The notes: generated by a model from the sequence alone, not told the origin. Positions 1-9,732 are shown, counted from the first letter of the stretch. The stretch is DNA of 64,000 nucleotides from Streptomyces sp. P9-A4 (GCF_036634195.1 NZ_JAZIFY010000002.1:248001-312000); one strand, 5' to 3'. Numbers and translations are program-made.

Positions 1-1
1 G

Positions 2-496
2 GTGGCACCGGTGCACTACGCGGAGATCGTCGCGTCGATCGCCTCGCGGTCGGCGGGCCCCGGCACCCGGGCGAACATCGACGAGTTCACCGAGACCACC
101 GCCCGCGCCCTGGAGCGGGTGGGCGGCGCGGCCCGGGGCAAGGCGATCATCGTCCTCAACCCGGCGGAGCCGGCACTGCTGATGCGCGACACCGTGCACT
201 GCGTCGTCGACGACTGCGACACGGATCGGGTGGCCGCCTCGGTGCACGCGATGGCCGCGTCCGTCGCCGCGTACGTGCCCGGCTACCGGCTCAAGCAGGA
301 ACCGCAGTTCCGCGCGCTGCCGGACGGTGATCCGCACACGCGCCTGGCCGGGGGCGGGCGGCTGCTCGTCTCCGTCTACCTGGAGGTGGAGGGCGCCGCC
401 CACTACCTCCCGGCCTACGCCGGAAACCTCGACATCATGACCTCCGCCGCGCTGCGCACCGCCGAGCGCCTGGCCGAACGGAGTCCGGCCCGATGA
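2..496 (+). CDS. mhpF: Acetaldehyde dehydrogenase (acetylating), C-terminal part
   Basis: The enzyme converts acetaldehyde, NAD+ and CoA to acetyl-CoA, the last step of the lower meta-cleavage pathway, usually in complex with the aldolase encoded next. The gene enters from the left edge, so only about 164 C-terminal residues of a roughly 300-residue protein are visible. They contain the family stretches [17 protein letters not shown] and [12 protein letters not shown]. Its TGA overlaps the ATG of the aldolase gene (ATGA), which is the usual arrangement of this enzyme pair. The true start lies outside the window. The identification rests on remembered family sequence and on the aldolase neighbour, which makes it secure. 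Confidence 0.9.
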   Translation: MAPVHYAEIVASIASRSAGPGTRANIDEFTETTARALERVGGAARGKAIIVLNPAEPALLMRDTVHCVVDDCDTDRVAASVHAMAASVAAYVPGYRLKQEPQFRALPDGDPHTRLAGGGRLLVSVYLEVEGAAHYLPAYAGNLDIMTSAALRTAERLAERSPAR

Positions 497-1584
497 CCTC
501 GGTCTACGTCCAGGACGTCACCCTTCGCGACGGCATGCACGCCGTGTCGCACCGCTACACCCTCGACCAGGTGCGGGCCGTCGCGGCCGCGCTGGAGGCC
601 GCCGGTGTGGACGCCGTCGAGGTCGCCCACGGCGACGGCCTCTCCGGCTCCTCCGTCACCTACGGCCCCGGCGCGCACACCGACTGGGAATGGCTGGAGA
701 CGGCGGCCGAGGTGCTCGACCGGGCCAGGCTCACCACCCTCCTGCTGCCCGGTGTCGGCACGGCGGGCGATCTGCGCCGCGCCCACGCCCTCGGGGTCAC
801 GTCCGTGCGCGTCGCCACCCACTGCACGGAGGCGGACATCTCCGCCCAGCACATCGGTCTGGCCCGGGAGCTGGGGATGGACGTGGCGGGCTTCCTCATG
901 ATGTCCCACATGGCCCCGCCGGCCGAACTGGCCGCCCAGGCACGCCTCATGGAGTCGTACGGCGCGCACTGCGTCTACGTCACGGACTCCGGCGGCCGGC
1001 TGACCATGGACGGCGTACGGGACCGGGTCCGCGCGTACCGCGACGTCCTCGACCCCGCCACCGAGATCGGCATCCACGCCCACCACAACCTCGGCCTGGG
1101 CGTGGCCAACAGCGTCACCGCGGTGGAGGCGGGCGCGTACCGCGTGGACGCCTCGCTCGCGGGCCAGGGCGCCGGCGCGGGGAACGCGCCGCTGGAGCCG
1201 ACGGTGGCCGTCTTCGACCTGATGGGCTGGGAGCACGGCTGCGACCTGTTCCCGCTGATGGACGCGGCGGAGGAGCTCGTACGGCCGACGCAGGACCGGC
1301 CCGTACGGGTGGACCGGGAGACGCTGACCCTGGGATACGCCGGGGTGTACTCCAGCTTCCTGAGGCACGCGGAGGCCACCGCCCTGCGACACGGTGTCGA
1401 CACCCGGGACCTGCTCGTCGCGGCCGGACGGCGGCGGCTCGTCGGCGGGCAGGAGGACCTGCTCACGGACATCGCGCTGGATCTCGTCCGCGACCGTGAC
1501 GCCGCCGCGCCCGCCCTCGCCCTGGCCGCCGCCTCCCTCTCCCGTACCCCCTCCCCCGCCGCTTCTCTCGCACCCACGGAGTGA
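493..1584 (+). CDS. mhpE: 4-hydroxy-2-oxovalerate aldolase
   Basis: This DRE-TIM-barrel aldolase splits 4-hydroxy-2-oxovalerate into pyruvate and acetaldehyde, and the acetaldehyde is channelled to the dehydrogenase encoded just upstream. The 363-residue protein has the N-terminal metal and substrate motif [11 protein letters not shown] and the second metal motif [13 protein letters not shown], both typical of DmpG/BphI/MhpE. Family members are about 340 residues; the extra length is an Ala/Pro-rich tail. The gene overlaps both neighbours (ATGA with the dehydrogenase, GTGA with kynureninase), so the three are probably translated together. The pairing with kynureninase suggests the carbon source is a tryptophan metabolite rather than phenylpropionate. 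Confidence 0.93.
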   Translation: MTSVYVQDVTLRDGMHAVSHRYTLDQVRAVAAALEAAGVDAVEVAHGDGLSGSSVTYGPGAHTDWEWLETAAEVLDRARLTTLLLPGVGTAGDLRRAHALGVTSVRVATHCTEADISAQHIGLARELGMDVAGFLMMSHMAPPAELAAQARLMESYGAHCVYVTDSGGRLTMDGVRDRVRAYRDVLDPATEIGIHAHHNLGLGVANSVTAVEAGAYRVDASLAGQGAGAGNAPLEPTVAVFDLMGWEHGCDLFPLMDAAEELVRPTQDRPVRVDRETLTLGYAGVYSSFLRHAEATALRHGVDTRDLLVAAGRRRLVGGQEDLLTDIALDLVRDRDAAAPALALAAASLSRTPSPAASLAPTE

Positions 1585-2945
1585 ACCTCGTGCCGACCGG
1601 AAGACCGATCGAACACCTCGCCGGAGCATGCTTCGCCCACCGCACCGCGACGCCTGCCGCACCCACCGAGGCGCTCGACGCCGCCGCACTGGACACCACC
1701 GCGCTGGAGGCCGCCATGCTCGACGCCGCCGCGCTGGACGCCGCCGACCCGCTCGCCCACGTCCGCGACCGCTTCCTCCTCCCCGAGGGAGTCGTCTACC
1801 TCGACGGCAACTCCCTCGGCGCCCTTCCCGCCGCCGTCCCCCCGGCGGTCGAGGACGCCGTGCACCGGCAGTGGGGCACCGACCTGATCCGCTCCTGGAA
1901 CGCCAACGGCTGGTGGGAGGCCCCGGTACGGACCGGCGACGCCATCGGCCGGCTGATCGGCGCGGCCCCGGGGCAGGTGGTGGCCGGGGACTCCACCAGC
2001 GTCCAGCTGTTCAACACCCTGCTCGCCGCCGCCCGGATGCGCCCCGGCCGACGGCTGCTGCTGACCGATCCCGACCACTTCCCCACCGACCAGTACATCG
2101 CCGACTCGGTGGGGCGGCTCCTCGGCCTGGAGGTCCGCCGGGTGCCCGCACGCGAGGCCGCCGCGGTGCTGGCCGCCGAGGGGACGGACGTCGCCGTCGC
2201 CGCCTACGCCCCGGTGGACTACCGCACCGGCGAGCTGTACGACATGGCCGCGCTCACCGCCGCCGCGCACGCCGCGGGAGCCCTCGCGCACTGGGACCTG
2301 TGCCACGCGGCGGGCGCCCTGCCGATCGCACTCGACGCCGTGGCGGCGGACTTCGCGGTCGGCTGCGGCTACAAGTACCTCTCCGGCGGTCCCGGGGCCC
2401 CTGCGTTCGCCTACGTCGCCGACCGTCACCAGCGGGCCTTCGATCACCCGGTCACCGGCTGGCACGGGCACGCGGAGCCGTTCGCCATGGCCGGTACGTA
2501 CGCCCCCGCCGCGGGCATCACCCGGGCCCGCATCGGAACGCCGGCCCTCCTCTCGCTGGTCGCCCTGGAGGCCGCGCTGACGGCGTACGACGGTGTGGAC
2601 ATGGAGTCCGTGCGGGCCAAGAGCCTCTCGCTGACCGGGTTCTTCCAGCAGTGCGCCGACACCCTCCTCGACGGGATGGGCTTCACCATGGCCACCCCGC
2701 GCGAGCCCGGGCGCCGGGGCAGCCAGGTCGCCCTGCGGCACCCGGAGGCGTACCCGCTGGTCGCCGCGCTCACCGCGCGCGGGATCATCGGCGACATGCG
2801 CGCCCCGGACCTGCTGCGGTTCGGCTTCAACGCCCTCTACGTCACGCACGCGGACGTGCTGCACGCCGTGTGCGCGCTGCGGGACATCGTGTCCACGGGT
2901 GCCCACCGGGCCGCCGCGTTCCAGCAGCGGGCGACGGTCACCTGA
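1581..2945 (+). CDS. kynU: Kynureninase
   Basis: This PLP enzyme hydrolyses kynurenine or 3-hydroxykynurenine to anthranilate or 3-hydroxyanthranilate plus alanine. The protein has the N-terminal [11 protein letters not shown] motif, the segment [16 protein letters not shown], and the PLP-lysine region [18 protein letters not shown] start at 1581 overlaps the aldolase stop and gives 454 residues, about 30-40 more than usual. The excess is an N-terminal Leu-Asp-Ala-Ala repeat-like stretch. An ATG at 1716 just before [13 protein letters not shown] would give a family-sized protein. The operon context points to tryptophan catabolism through a ring-cleavage route that ends in pyruvate and acetyl-CoA. 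Confidence 0.92.
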   Translation: MNLVPTGRPIEHLAGACFAHRTATPAAPTEALDAAALDTTALEAAMLDAAALDAADPLAHVRDRFLLPEGVVYLDGNSLGALPAAVPPAVEDAVHRQWGTDLIRSWNANGWWEAPVRTGDAIGRLIGAAPGQVVAGDSTSVQLFNTLLAAARMRPGRRLLLTDPDHFPTDQYIADSVGRLLGLEVRRVPAREAAAVLAAEGTDVAVAAYAPVDYRTGELYDMAALTAAAHAAGALAHWDLCHAAGALPIALDAVAADFAVGCGYKYLSGGPGAPAFAYVADRHQRAFDHPVTGWHGHAEPFAMAGTYAPAAGITRARIGTPALLSLVALEAALTAYDGVDMESVRAKSLSLTGFFQQCADTLLDGMGFTMATPREPGRRGSQVALRHPEAYPLVAALTARGIIGDMRAPDLLRFGFNALYVTHADVLHAVCALRDIVSTGAHRAAAFQQRATVT

Positions 2946-3125
2946 CCGGTTCGCACGACCACCCGGCTCGCGCGATCCCCGAGGTCACCGCATCCGCGTG
3001 ACCGCCGCGCGACCGGGTCCACGCCGGTCGGTCCCTTTCCGTACCGGCGGGCCGTGCCGTGCCTCCGCGCGGCCGGCGCCCCTTCGCACGTCCACTCTCC
3101 GCCGCCGAGAACCCGAGGACAGCCC

Positions 3126-4895
3126 ATGCGATCCCTCCGCACACGAACGACCCTGGCCGCGGCAGTCGCCGCCGCCACCGCCGCGACCCTGCTCGTGCCG
3201 GGCGCTTCCGGCGCCACCACCGCGACCGCCGCCACCCGCGATCCGAACATCCCCGAGGTCTGCGCCGACCGCCGCCCGGAGCCGGCGGACCCCGGCGCGT
3301 ACGGCATGCAGTTGGACGACACCTTCCGCCACCCGGCCCTCACCCCGGTCGACGAGGAGCACGAGCACTCCTTCCCGGGCCGCAACGAGGCGTACGACAC
3401 CCGCTCGTACATCAAGAACATGAAGGTCGAAGCCGCTTACGAGGGAGAGGACTTCACCCCCGACTACTTCCACACCTGGCAGAACATCGTCGACTTCGAC
3501 GGCCGCCGCTACATGTTCCAGTACGACCGCTCCGAGGGTCGCGTCTACGACATCACCGACGTGAGGAAGGTGAAGGTCGTCGAGCGGATGAGCCGCGGGG
3601 ACGTGGACGGCGACGAGACGAGGTCCAACGGCGACTGGGCGGCCAACGACTACTGGGGCGCCTCCACCATCCAGTGGAACGACAAGCTCCGCGCGTACGT
3701 CATGGTGCAGAGCTTCGAGGACAAGCGGCAGATCCAGGAGCTCACCGACGACCCCGCGCACGACAAGTACAGCAACCCGGAGGGCGTCAGGAAGCTGCGG
3801 GAGAAGCCGGGGCTCAAGGGCTTCAAGGTCTTCCGCCTGGACGGTCCCCGCAAGAAGGACTGGAAGCTCCTCGCGACCGTCTCCACCGACGCCACCCAGA
3901 AGGACCCCCTCGGGAGCGACCCCGACACGGCGCAGCAGGGCTCCGGCTCCCTCGACACGCCGTACTGGACCGGCCGGCGGTACATGTTCATCGCGACGGC
4001 TCCCGACGACACGTACTCCCGCACGGAGTACCCCACCAACCTGCACTCGGCGGGCTACCAGTCCTGGGACATGGCCGACCCGGCCCACCCGAAGCTCCTC
4101 GACACCTGGCACCTGCCGGGCCAGCGGACGGGTGAGGACGCGGCGTACCGGAAGAACCCGCGCTGCGGCAACCGGACCAGCTGGATGGGCGCGCGGATGC
4201 CGCTGTTCATTCCCAAGCCCGTGGAACAGGGCGGGCGTTACGCGTTCGCGGCCATGGGCGGCTACGGCCTGACCGTCCTCGACATCTCGAACCCGTCCGA
4301 CATGAGGACCGTGAGCCACCTGGACCTGCCGCCGTCCGTCTCGGGCACCGAGGGCGACAACATCGACGTCTCCCAGTACGAGAGGACCGGAATCATCTAC
4401 TACTCCGGCTACCCCCTCACCGAGGACTGTTACGAGCCGTACAAGGACGTCTACCAGATCGACGCCAAGGACCCGAAGAACCCCCGCGTCGTCGGCGTCC
4501 TGCCCCGCCCGACCCCGCCGCCGTCGGCCGGCTTCACCGACTTCTGCCAGCGCCGCGGCAGCTTCGGCCCCAAGCGGACCGGCTCCTACACGAACCCCGG
4601 ACGGCACACCCCCGGCGTGCTCGGCTACGGCTTCTACAACGCGGGCGTCCAGTTCTTCGACGTCTCCGACCCGGCCGCGCCGAAGATCGACGCGTACTTC
4701 GTGCCGAAGGCGTACGGCACCGGGACGCCGGACTACGCGTACGGCAACCAGACGCACGGCGTGTACGTGGAGTGGGACCGCAACATCGCCTGGGTGCTGA
4801 CCAACCACGGCATCTACGCGCTGTCCTCGCCGAAGGTGCTGGGCAAGCCCGACCTGAACCGGCCCGAGAAGCCTTTCCGCACCAGCGAGTTCTGA
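3126..4895 (+). CDS. Secreted LVIVD-repeat protein
   Basis: The ATG at 3126 gives 589 residues beginning with a Sec signal peptide (MRSLRTRTTLAAAVAAATAA, then an Ala/Thr-rich cleavage region). The mature part carries several LVIVD-type beta-propeller repeats, for example QSWDMADPAHPKLLDTW, GLTVLDISNPSDMRTVSHLD, QIDAKDPKNPRVVGVLP and FFDVSDPAAPKIDAYF. Such repeats form a propeller scaffold, and no catalytic residues can be assigned. It sits 180 bp after kynureninase and 73 bp before a permease, so it may be in the same transcription unit or have its own promoter. An extracellular binding role is an inference only. Confidence 0.75.
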   Translation: MRSLRTRTTLAAAVAAATAATLLVPGASGATTATAATRDPNIPEVCADRRPEPADPGAYGMQLDDTFRHPALTPVDEEHEHSFPGRNEAYDTRSYIKNMKVEAAYEGEDFTPDYFHTWQNIVDFDGRRYMFQYDRSEGRVYDITDVRKVKVVERMSRGDVDGDETRSNGDWAANDYWGASTIQWNDKLRAYVMVQSFEDKRQIQELTDDPAHDKYSNPEGVRKLREKPGLKGFKVFRLDGPRKKDWKLLATVSTDATQKDPLGSDPDTAQQGSGSLDTPYWTGRRYMFIATAPDDTYSRTEYPTNLHSAGYQSWDMADPAHPKLLDTWHLPGQRTGEDAAYRKNPRCGNRTSWMGARMPLFIPKPVEQGGRYAFAAMGGYGLTVLDISNPSDMRTVSHLDLPPSVSGTEGDNIDVSQYERTGIIYYSGYPLTEDCYEPYKDVYQIDAKDPKNPRVVGVLPRPTPPPSAGFTDFCQRRGSFGPKRTGSYTNPGRHTPGVLGYGFYNAGVQFFDVSDPAAPKIDAYFVPKAYGTGTPDYAYGNQTHGVYVEWDRNIAWVLTNHGIYALSSPKVLGKPDLNRPEKPFRTSEF

Positions 4896-4968
4896 TCGCG
4901 GATCCGCCCCGTCCGCTCCCGCCCCCCGCAGCACTCCCGCCCCGCACCCGTACGGAAGGACACCCGCC

Positions 4969-6441
4969 ATGGCCGCTCCGGAAAGACCCGCCCAGGCCCC
5001 CACGCCCTCTCAGGCTCCCGCCTCGCCTCCCCCTCCCGCCTCATCTGTCGGCGCGCACGGCGAGCCCGTGAAGGACACGGGCCTCGTCCGCTCCCTCACC
5101 CATCGTCAGACGACGATGATCGGCCTGGGCTCCGCGCTCGGGACGGGCCTGTTCCTCGGCTCCGGGTCGGCGATATCCGCCGCGGGACCCGCGGTGATCA
5201 TCTCGTACGCGATCGGCGCCGTCCTGGTCGCCGTCATCGCGGTCCTGCTCGGCGAGATGTCCGCCGCGCATCCGGTGCAGGGCTCGTTCGGCGCCATCGC
5301 GCACCGGTACCTGGGCCCCTGGGCCGGCTTCGTCACCCGCTGGACGTACTGGTTCAGCGCGGTCGTGGTCATCGGTACGGAGGTCGTCGCCTCCGCGCTC
5401 TACATCCGCTGGTGGTGGCCCGGCGTGCCGATGTCGGCGGCCATCCTCGCGATCGCGACGCTGGTGCTCGCGGTCAACATCATCAACGTGAAGTCCTTCG
5501 GCACCACCGAGTTCTGGCTGTCCGCCATCAAGGTGACCGCGCTCGGAGCGTTCATCCTGTGTGCCGCCTTCCTCGTGTTCTTCGGCCTGCCGGACCACGA
5601 GGCCACCGGCTTCGCGCACCTCACCGACGACGGCGGGTTCGTGCCGCACGGTCCCAAGTCCGTCTGGATCGCCATGTCCGTGGTGATGTTCGCGTACGCC
5701 GGATTCGAGGTCGTCGCCATCGCGTCGGCCGAGGCCACCGACCCGCAGCGCTCCATCCGCACCGCGATGCGCCAGCTCGCCTGGCGGCTCAGCGTCTTCT
5801 ACGTCCTGGCGATCACCCTGGTCGTGGCTCTGATCCCGTGGCAGCGTCTGGCCGCCGGTGACGGCAGTGTCGAGGCGAGCCCGTTCGTACGGGTCTTCTC
5901 CGACATCGGCGTGCCCGCCGCCGCGACACTCACCAACCTCGTCGTGCTCGTCGCGGCCGTCTCCGCCGCGAACGCCCACCTGTACGGTGCCTCCCGGCTC
6001 CTGCACTCCCTCGGCGACGACGGCCTCGCCCCGGCGCCCCTGGCCCGTCTCACCTCGCGCGGCGTCCCGGCCAACGCCCTCGCCGCCTCCACCCTGGGCA
6101 TCGCGGCCGCCGCGCTGCTCGCCTTCTACGACGTCGCCGGCGTTTTCGGCATCCTGATGTCGATCGCGCTCTTCGCCGTACTGCTCGTCTGGCTGCTGAT
6201 CCTCGCCTCGTACGTCGCCTTCCGGCGCCACCGGGACGCGCATCCCGAAGAGTTCACGGGGTTCAGCATCCCCGGAGGGAGCAGGCTCGCCCTCGTGGCC
6301 GGGGCCGGCGTGCTGGCCGTCGCCGCCACCGCGATCGAGGTCCCGGACATGCGCCAGGCGGCGGGCGTCGGGCTCACCTTCACCGTGGTCCTGCTCGGCT
6401 GCTACGCCCTGACCGTCTTCCGCCGGTCCCGAAGGACCTGA
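4969..6441 (+). CDS. Amino-acid permease (APC superfamily)
   Basis: This is a 490-residue, twelve-helix amino-acid/H+ symporter-like membrane protein. The first helix carries the family signature GLGSALGTGLFLGSGSAI, and the following text AAGPAVIISYAIGA and the GEMSAAHPVQGSF loop match GabP/AnsP/AroP-type permeases. An Ala/Pro-rich cytoplasmic N-terminus of about 35 residues precedes the domain. The ATG at 4969 follows a purine-rich GGAAGGA site. Position downstream of kynureninase suggests uptake of tryptophan, kynurenine or another aromatic amino acid, but substrate cannot be read from sequence. A strong hairpin lies 52 bp after the stop. Confidence 0.9.
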   Translation: MAAPERPAQAPTPSQAPASPPPPASSVGAHGEPVKDTGLVRSLTHRQTTMIGLGSALGTGLFLGSGSAISAAGPAVIISYAIGAVLVAVIAVLLGEMSAAHPVQGSFGAIAHRYLGPWAGFVTRWTYWFSAVVVIGTEVVASALYIRWWWPGVPMSAAILAIATLVLAVNIINVKSFGTTEFWLSAIKVTALGAFILCAAFLVFFGLPDHEATGFAHLTDDGGFVPHGPKSVWIAMSVVMFAYAGFEVVAIASAEATDPQRSIRTAMRQLAWRLSVFYVLAITLVVALIPWQRLAAGDGSVEASPFVRVFSDIGVPAAATLTNLVVLVAAVSAANAHLYGASRLLHSLGDDGLAPAPLARLTSRGVPANALAASTLGIAAAALLAFYDVAGVFGILMSIALFAVLLVWLLILASYVAFRRHRDAHPEEFTGFSIPGGSRLALVAGAGVLAVAATAIEVPDMRQAAGVGLTFTVVLLGCYALTVFRRSRRT

Positions 6442-6493
6442 GGGACGGCAGGCCGAAGACCGGCGGTGCCGCCGTCGCACCGGTGACGCCCGT

Positions 6494-6521
6494 GGGGCCC
6501 CCGCAGCACTGCGGGGGCCCC
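6494..6521. terminator. Bidirectional hairpin terminator
   Basis: A perfect 13-bp stem (GGGGCCCCCGCAG / CTGCGGGGGCCCC) with a very short centre lies between the convergent permease (+) and kinase-like gene (-). No T-tract follows, as is usual in Streptomyces. It probably ends transcription from both sides. Confidence 0.75.
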
Positions 6522-6665
6522 GTGTCACGCTCGGTGAGCCACGTCGGTCAGAAGCGGTCCTGCCGCTCGGGGAGGCCCGGAGGCGTCTGCGGCGGGAGGT
6601 CCAGACGGTTCTGCGCCTGGGCGGGCGCGGCCCGGCAGGTCTGCGGAAGCTACCCGACGGCGGGT

Positions 6666-7733
6666 TCACCACCCGCCTGTGACCGGCTGCCGCGCCAGCG
6701 GATGGGGAGCTGCTCGGCTCTCCTGTTGAAACTCGCGATAGAAGTTGCCCATCACCGCGGCGACGGGTGCGTGACGGACAAGGAGCGACGCGACCGACGC
6801 GGGAACCCCCTCCGGAGGCACCCCTTGGGCGCACGCATTCACAAACGTTCTGCGTTCTTCCGGTGTGTGTCCGTAGAGAGCGACGGCCAGCCAGTTCACC
6901 AGGTGGGTGACGGCGTAGTACTGGTCGTAGGTGCGGTGCTGGTCGAAGAACTCGGCCTCGTCCCGTGTGAGGTCGAAGCGTGAGGAGATCGCGAGGCCGT
7001 AGTCGGTGAAGAAGAGCTGTCGGCCGTCGGTCAGGATGTTCTCGAAGTGGGCGTCGAAGTGCAGAAGCCCGCGGGCGTTCATGAACGAGATGCCGGCTTT
7101 CAGCTCGTCGTCGACCATGGCGCAGGACCGCTCGGCCGCCTCGTCGCTGGCGCCGATCTGGACGCCCAACCAGTCGTGCAGGTTCTGCGGGATGTATTCC
7201 AGGAACAGCACAAGGCTTGCCGTGGAATGCTGGAGAGCTTCGATCCGCCGGCGTACCGCTGATCCGCCTCCCCAGTAGGCGACAGCTCGATCCACATCGG
7301 CCAGTTCCTCGGGCAACGGCCGGCCGGAGTCTGGGATCACCCGCCAGTGGTGCATCAGGGGAAATCCCTCGTAGTCTCCCGCGACCACCCAGTTCGTCGT
7401 CATGGTGTGCGCGGCCAACTCCCGCCAGGCCCCGAACCCCGGGCCGCCGACGGTACCGATGCCGTAGTGACAGAAGGCCGGGAGTCCGAACAGGTCTGCG
7501 GTGGACTGAACATGTTCCGGCCGTCGCTCCAGATCGGTCAGCCGTACCTGCTTGACGAAGACCCGGGTTCCCTCGACGTCCAGCAGGACCGTTCTCCCGC
7601 CGATGCCCGACCCCAGCGGTGCGCCGGCGTCCACGAACTCCCGCAGACCGCGGTCGCTGTACAGCGCCAGCGATGTGGAAACGGCGCCGTGGGCGGCCAG
7701 ACGCGCACCGCGGGACATATCAGGGCCCTTCAC
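6666..7733 (-). CDS. Atypical protein kinase-like protein
   Basis: This 355-residue protein has a recognisable kinase C-lobe. The catalytic-loop-like motif is HFDAHFENIL (Asp and Asn as in HxDxxxxN), followed by FTDYGLAI where Asp-Tyr-Gly replaces Asp-Phe-Gly. An ATP-binding lysine may be in VFVKQVRL (around residue 60). No transmembrane segment, PASTA repeat or sensor domain is visible, so it is a stand-alone cytoplasmic kinase-fold protein that could phosphorylate a small molecule or a protein. It starts at a GTG; an in-frame ATG lies five codons later. It is converging on the permease and has no informative partner. Confidence 0.7.
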   Translation of the reverse strand: MKGPDMSRGARLAAHGAVSTSLALYSDRGLREFVDAGAPLGSGIGGRTVLLDVEGTRVFVKQVRLTDLERRPEHVQSTADLFGLPAFCHYGIGTVGGPGFGAWRELAAHTMTTNWVVAGDYEGFPLMHHWRVIPDSGRPLPEELADVDRAVAYWGGGSAVRRRIEALQHSTASLVLFLEYIPQNLHDWLGVQIGASDEAAERSCAMVDDELKAGISFMNARGLLHFDAHFENILTDGRQLFFTDYGLAISSRFDLTRDEAEFFDQHRTYDQYYAVTHLVNWLAVALYGHTPEERRTFVNACAQGVPPEGVPASVASLLVRHAPVAAVMGNFYREFQQESRAAPHPLARQPVTGGW

Positions 7734-7904
7734 TCACGCCTCCAACCGTGCCCCGCCTCTTGTTCAACGGCTCCGGACGGGGGCCAAAGACCACCCTCCC
7801 ACGTCGGAGCCGATGAGATGCGGCGTAACTGGTGCTGTTTCAGGTGCCGTTGAGGCCATGTGAAGAAGACCGAAGAGCCTGCCGAGAATTCCTGCGCACC
7901 TACT

Positions 7905-8352
7905 ACCAGTGCCGTATATCGCTGTCCACGCGCACCGTCATCCACCTCGCCGGTCTGCTGCGACGCCATCCGAAGCTGATCCGTTCCGGGTGGCGGATCC
8001 TGCCGCCTGGAAGGATCGCGGTGATCGTCCTAGCCGTGCTGCGTCACGACACCAGCGCCTGGCCGACATGGCCGGCGCAACAACGTGTCCGAGTCCACCG
8101 TCCGCCGCTGGCGCGACGAGCTGATCGGCCTGCTCGCCGCGCAGGCCCCACGCCTGGACCGTGCCTTGAAGAAGGCCGCCAAGAAGGGCGGGGAGATCCA
8201 ACCGCGTCCTCGCCATCGGACGCGCACCGGTTGAACACGGCTTCGCCCACCTCAAGAACTGGCGGATCCTCACCAAACGCCGCGCCGATCCCGCCCGCGC
8301 CACCCGCCTCCTGCGCGCGTTGCTCGTCCTGACGAACCTCGAAGTCAATCAT
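7905..8352 (+). pseudogene. IS5-like transposase remnant, frameshifted and deleted
   Basis: Three short pieces in different frames line up with one DDE transposase. The first reads ISLSTRTVIHLAGLLRRH and PPGRIAVIVLAVLRHD. The second reads SESTVRRWRDELIGLLAAQ and PRLDRALKKAAKKGG. The third is the C-terminus, VEHGFAHLKNWRILTKRRAD then RALLVLTNLEV. The whole catalytic core between the second and third pieces is missing and at least one frameshift separates the first two. No terminal inverted repeats were recognised. A dead insertion-sequence scar. Confidence 0.7.
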
Positions 8353-8558
8353 GTCCGACGGGTACCGCCGGCGGCAGGTGGTGGCGCCCCGACCGAACCG
8401 ACAGCCCACGCGAGAACATGCTTCTTCTGAAGCGGAGTTGACACCCGGAGCTCGGGCAGGGTGGAACGACGCGGGGCTCCTGGCGGCGCGGCCGGATCGA
8501 CAACCGCTGCATCCGCCGGAAGCCCCGCCGCGTTTCCGCAGCCTGCCCGACAGCATCC

Positions 8559-9185
8559 TCAGGCGCCCAGAAGCCGTTCCGACAGCTCTTCGGCGAAGCG
8601 TGTCCGGTAGACGCTGTAGACGATGGTCTCGGGGGACTGACAGCCCCTGTGCTCCGGGTCCGTGACAGCCCCGTCCCAGGGAGCCACCTCGTCAGGGAGC
8701 AGTGACGTACGGCCGAGATACGCCTGCGCGACCTCTTCCAGGCCGAGTTCCCCTGCCGTCACCAGCCGCCACAGTCCGCGGCCCTGCCCGACCACCCACA
8801 TGCACAGGTCTTCGGTACTGTCCTCGGACCAGATGTCCCCGTCGACGCTCACGCCTTTCGAGAAGTCGACCAGCGCCTCTGCCGCGTCCAGGTAGGCGAG
8901 CGCGAAGTCCTCGAGAACCTCCCGGGGCTGCGACCCCAGCCACGACTCCAGGGCAGACAGACGCGGTCGTGTCGCTTCCAGGACTTCCCAGAACCAGTCG
9001 GGAACATGATCCGATTCCACTTCGGCTCCCACCTCGACGGCTGCGGTATCCGCCCGACCGTACAGCGGGCCGGAGCCCGCGGTCACTCCAGCCCTCCCGT
9101 CGCCGGACAGCGCGCTGACCGTCCGCGCGGTCACCGGTCTACAGTCAGGTGCCGAGGCATGCGAACCGTTCCTAACGGCCGTCAC
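8559..9185 (-). CDS. DUF4240 domain protein
   Basis: The protein is 208 residues from the ATG at 9185. From about residue 62 it resembles DUF4240 proteins: the block begins DWFWEVLEATRPRLSALE, continues with DFALAYLDAAEALVDF, and has the conserved later section EDLCMWVVGQGRGLWRLVTAG. The first 55 residues are low-complexity and unlike the family, so a downstream start close to VESDHVPDWFWEV is possible. The function of DUF4240 proteins is not established; they are small soluble proteins often found in accessory regions. Neighbours are IS and methyltransferase remnants, which gives no functional clue. Confidence 0.6.
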   Translation of the reverse strand: MTAVRNGSHASAPDCRPVTARTVSALSGDGRAGVTAGSGPLYGRADTAAVEVGAEVESDHVPDWFWEVLEATRPRLSALESWLGSQPREVLEDFALAYLDAAEALVDFSKGVSVDGDIWSEDSTEDLCMWVVGQGRGLWRLVTAGELGLEEVAQAYLGRTSLLPDEVAPWDGAVTDPEHRGCQSPETIVYSVYRTRFAEELSERLLGA

Positions 9186-9585
9186 AACGAGCCAGGTGAC
9201 CAGGAGCTTCCCAGTGCCGCCCCGCGCTCCGGACCGAAGAGGTCAGCGGCTTCGAGTGGTGGTCGTTCGAGGACTCTGCCTCGCCGACCGTCCGCGCCGG
9301 CGCGGCTAGCGTCAGCCGTCGTGGTGGCCGTAGGCACCGAGAATCTGCTCGGCGTTCTCGCCCCGGAAGACCTCGTGCACATGCAGGTGCTTGGAATCCT
9401 GGTACAGACGGGGTTCGTGGTCACCGAGCACGACCCGTGCTCCTTATCGGCCCTTGCGGCCGTCTCGCGTACCGGACCGAAGACAGCGACGAGCACTTCG
9501 CGTGCATCGTGCGAGGGCGGACGTTCGCGGACCGTGCACCGACGCATCGACCACCGCCCTTCCGCCGTGGCAGCACGGCCCGCGT
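9186..9585. other. Gap with possible coding remnants
   Basis: No intact gene is visible. On the + strand around 9233-9270 the translation TEEVSGFEWWSFEDSA resembles the C-terminal part of Nudix hydrolases, but it is too short to be sure. The remaining sequence reads as low-complexity in all frames. Confidence 0.3.
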
Positions 9586-9732
9586 CACCTGCGGAACGAG
9601 GTGGAGACCGCGTACGCCTGGTGGACCCACACCGGCCGGCCCGGACCCGACCGGTTCGGCCTGACGGTCAACGCCACCAGTGGAACCACATGGTTGGACA
9701 ACCCGGATCAGCCCGTCCCGCTGGCCGACTGA
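9586..9732 (+). pseudogene. C-terminal fragment of an isoaspartate-type methyltransferase
   Basis: The last 48 codons before the TGA at 9730 read HLRNEVETAYAWWTHTGRP, then DRFGLTVNATSGTTWLDN and PDQPVPLAD. This closely resembles the C-terminal tail of the protein-L-isoaspartate methyltransferase-like enzymes that accompany ATP-grasp peptide maturases in actinobacteria. The SAM-binding domain upstream is absent or scrambled, so only the tail survives. No ATP-grasp or precursor peptide gene is seen nearby. Confidence 0.5.

Noticed and set aside
9182..9547. Minus-strand 121-codon ORF over the gap beside the DUF4240 gene
   Set aside because: Low-complexity Arg/Ser/Thr text with no family; a neighbouring frame (HLHVHEVFRGENAEQILG) looks more protein-like but has no start and could not be identified.
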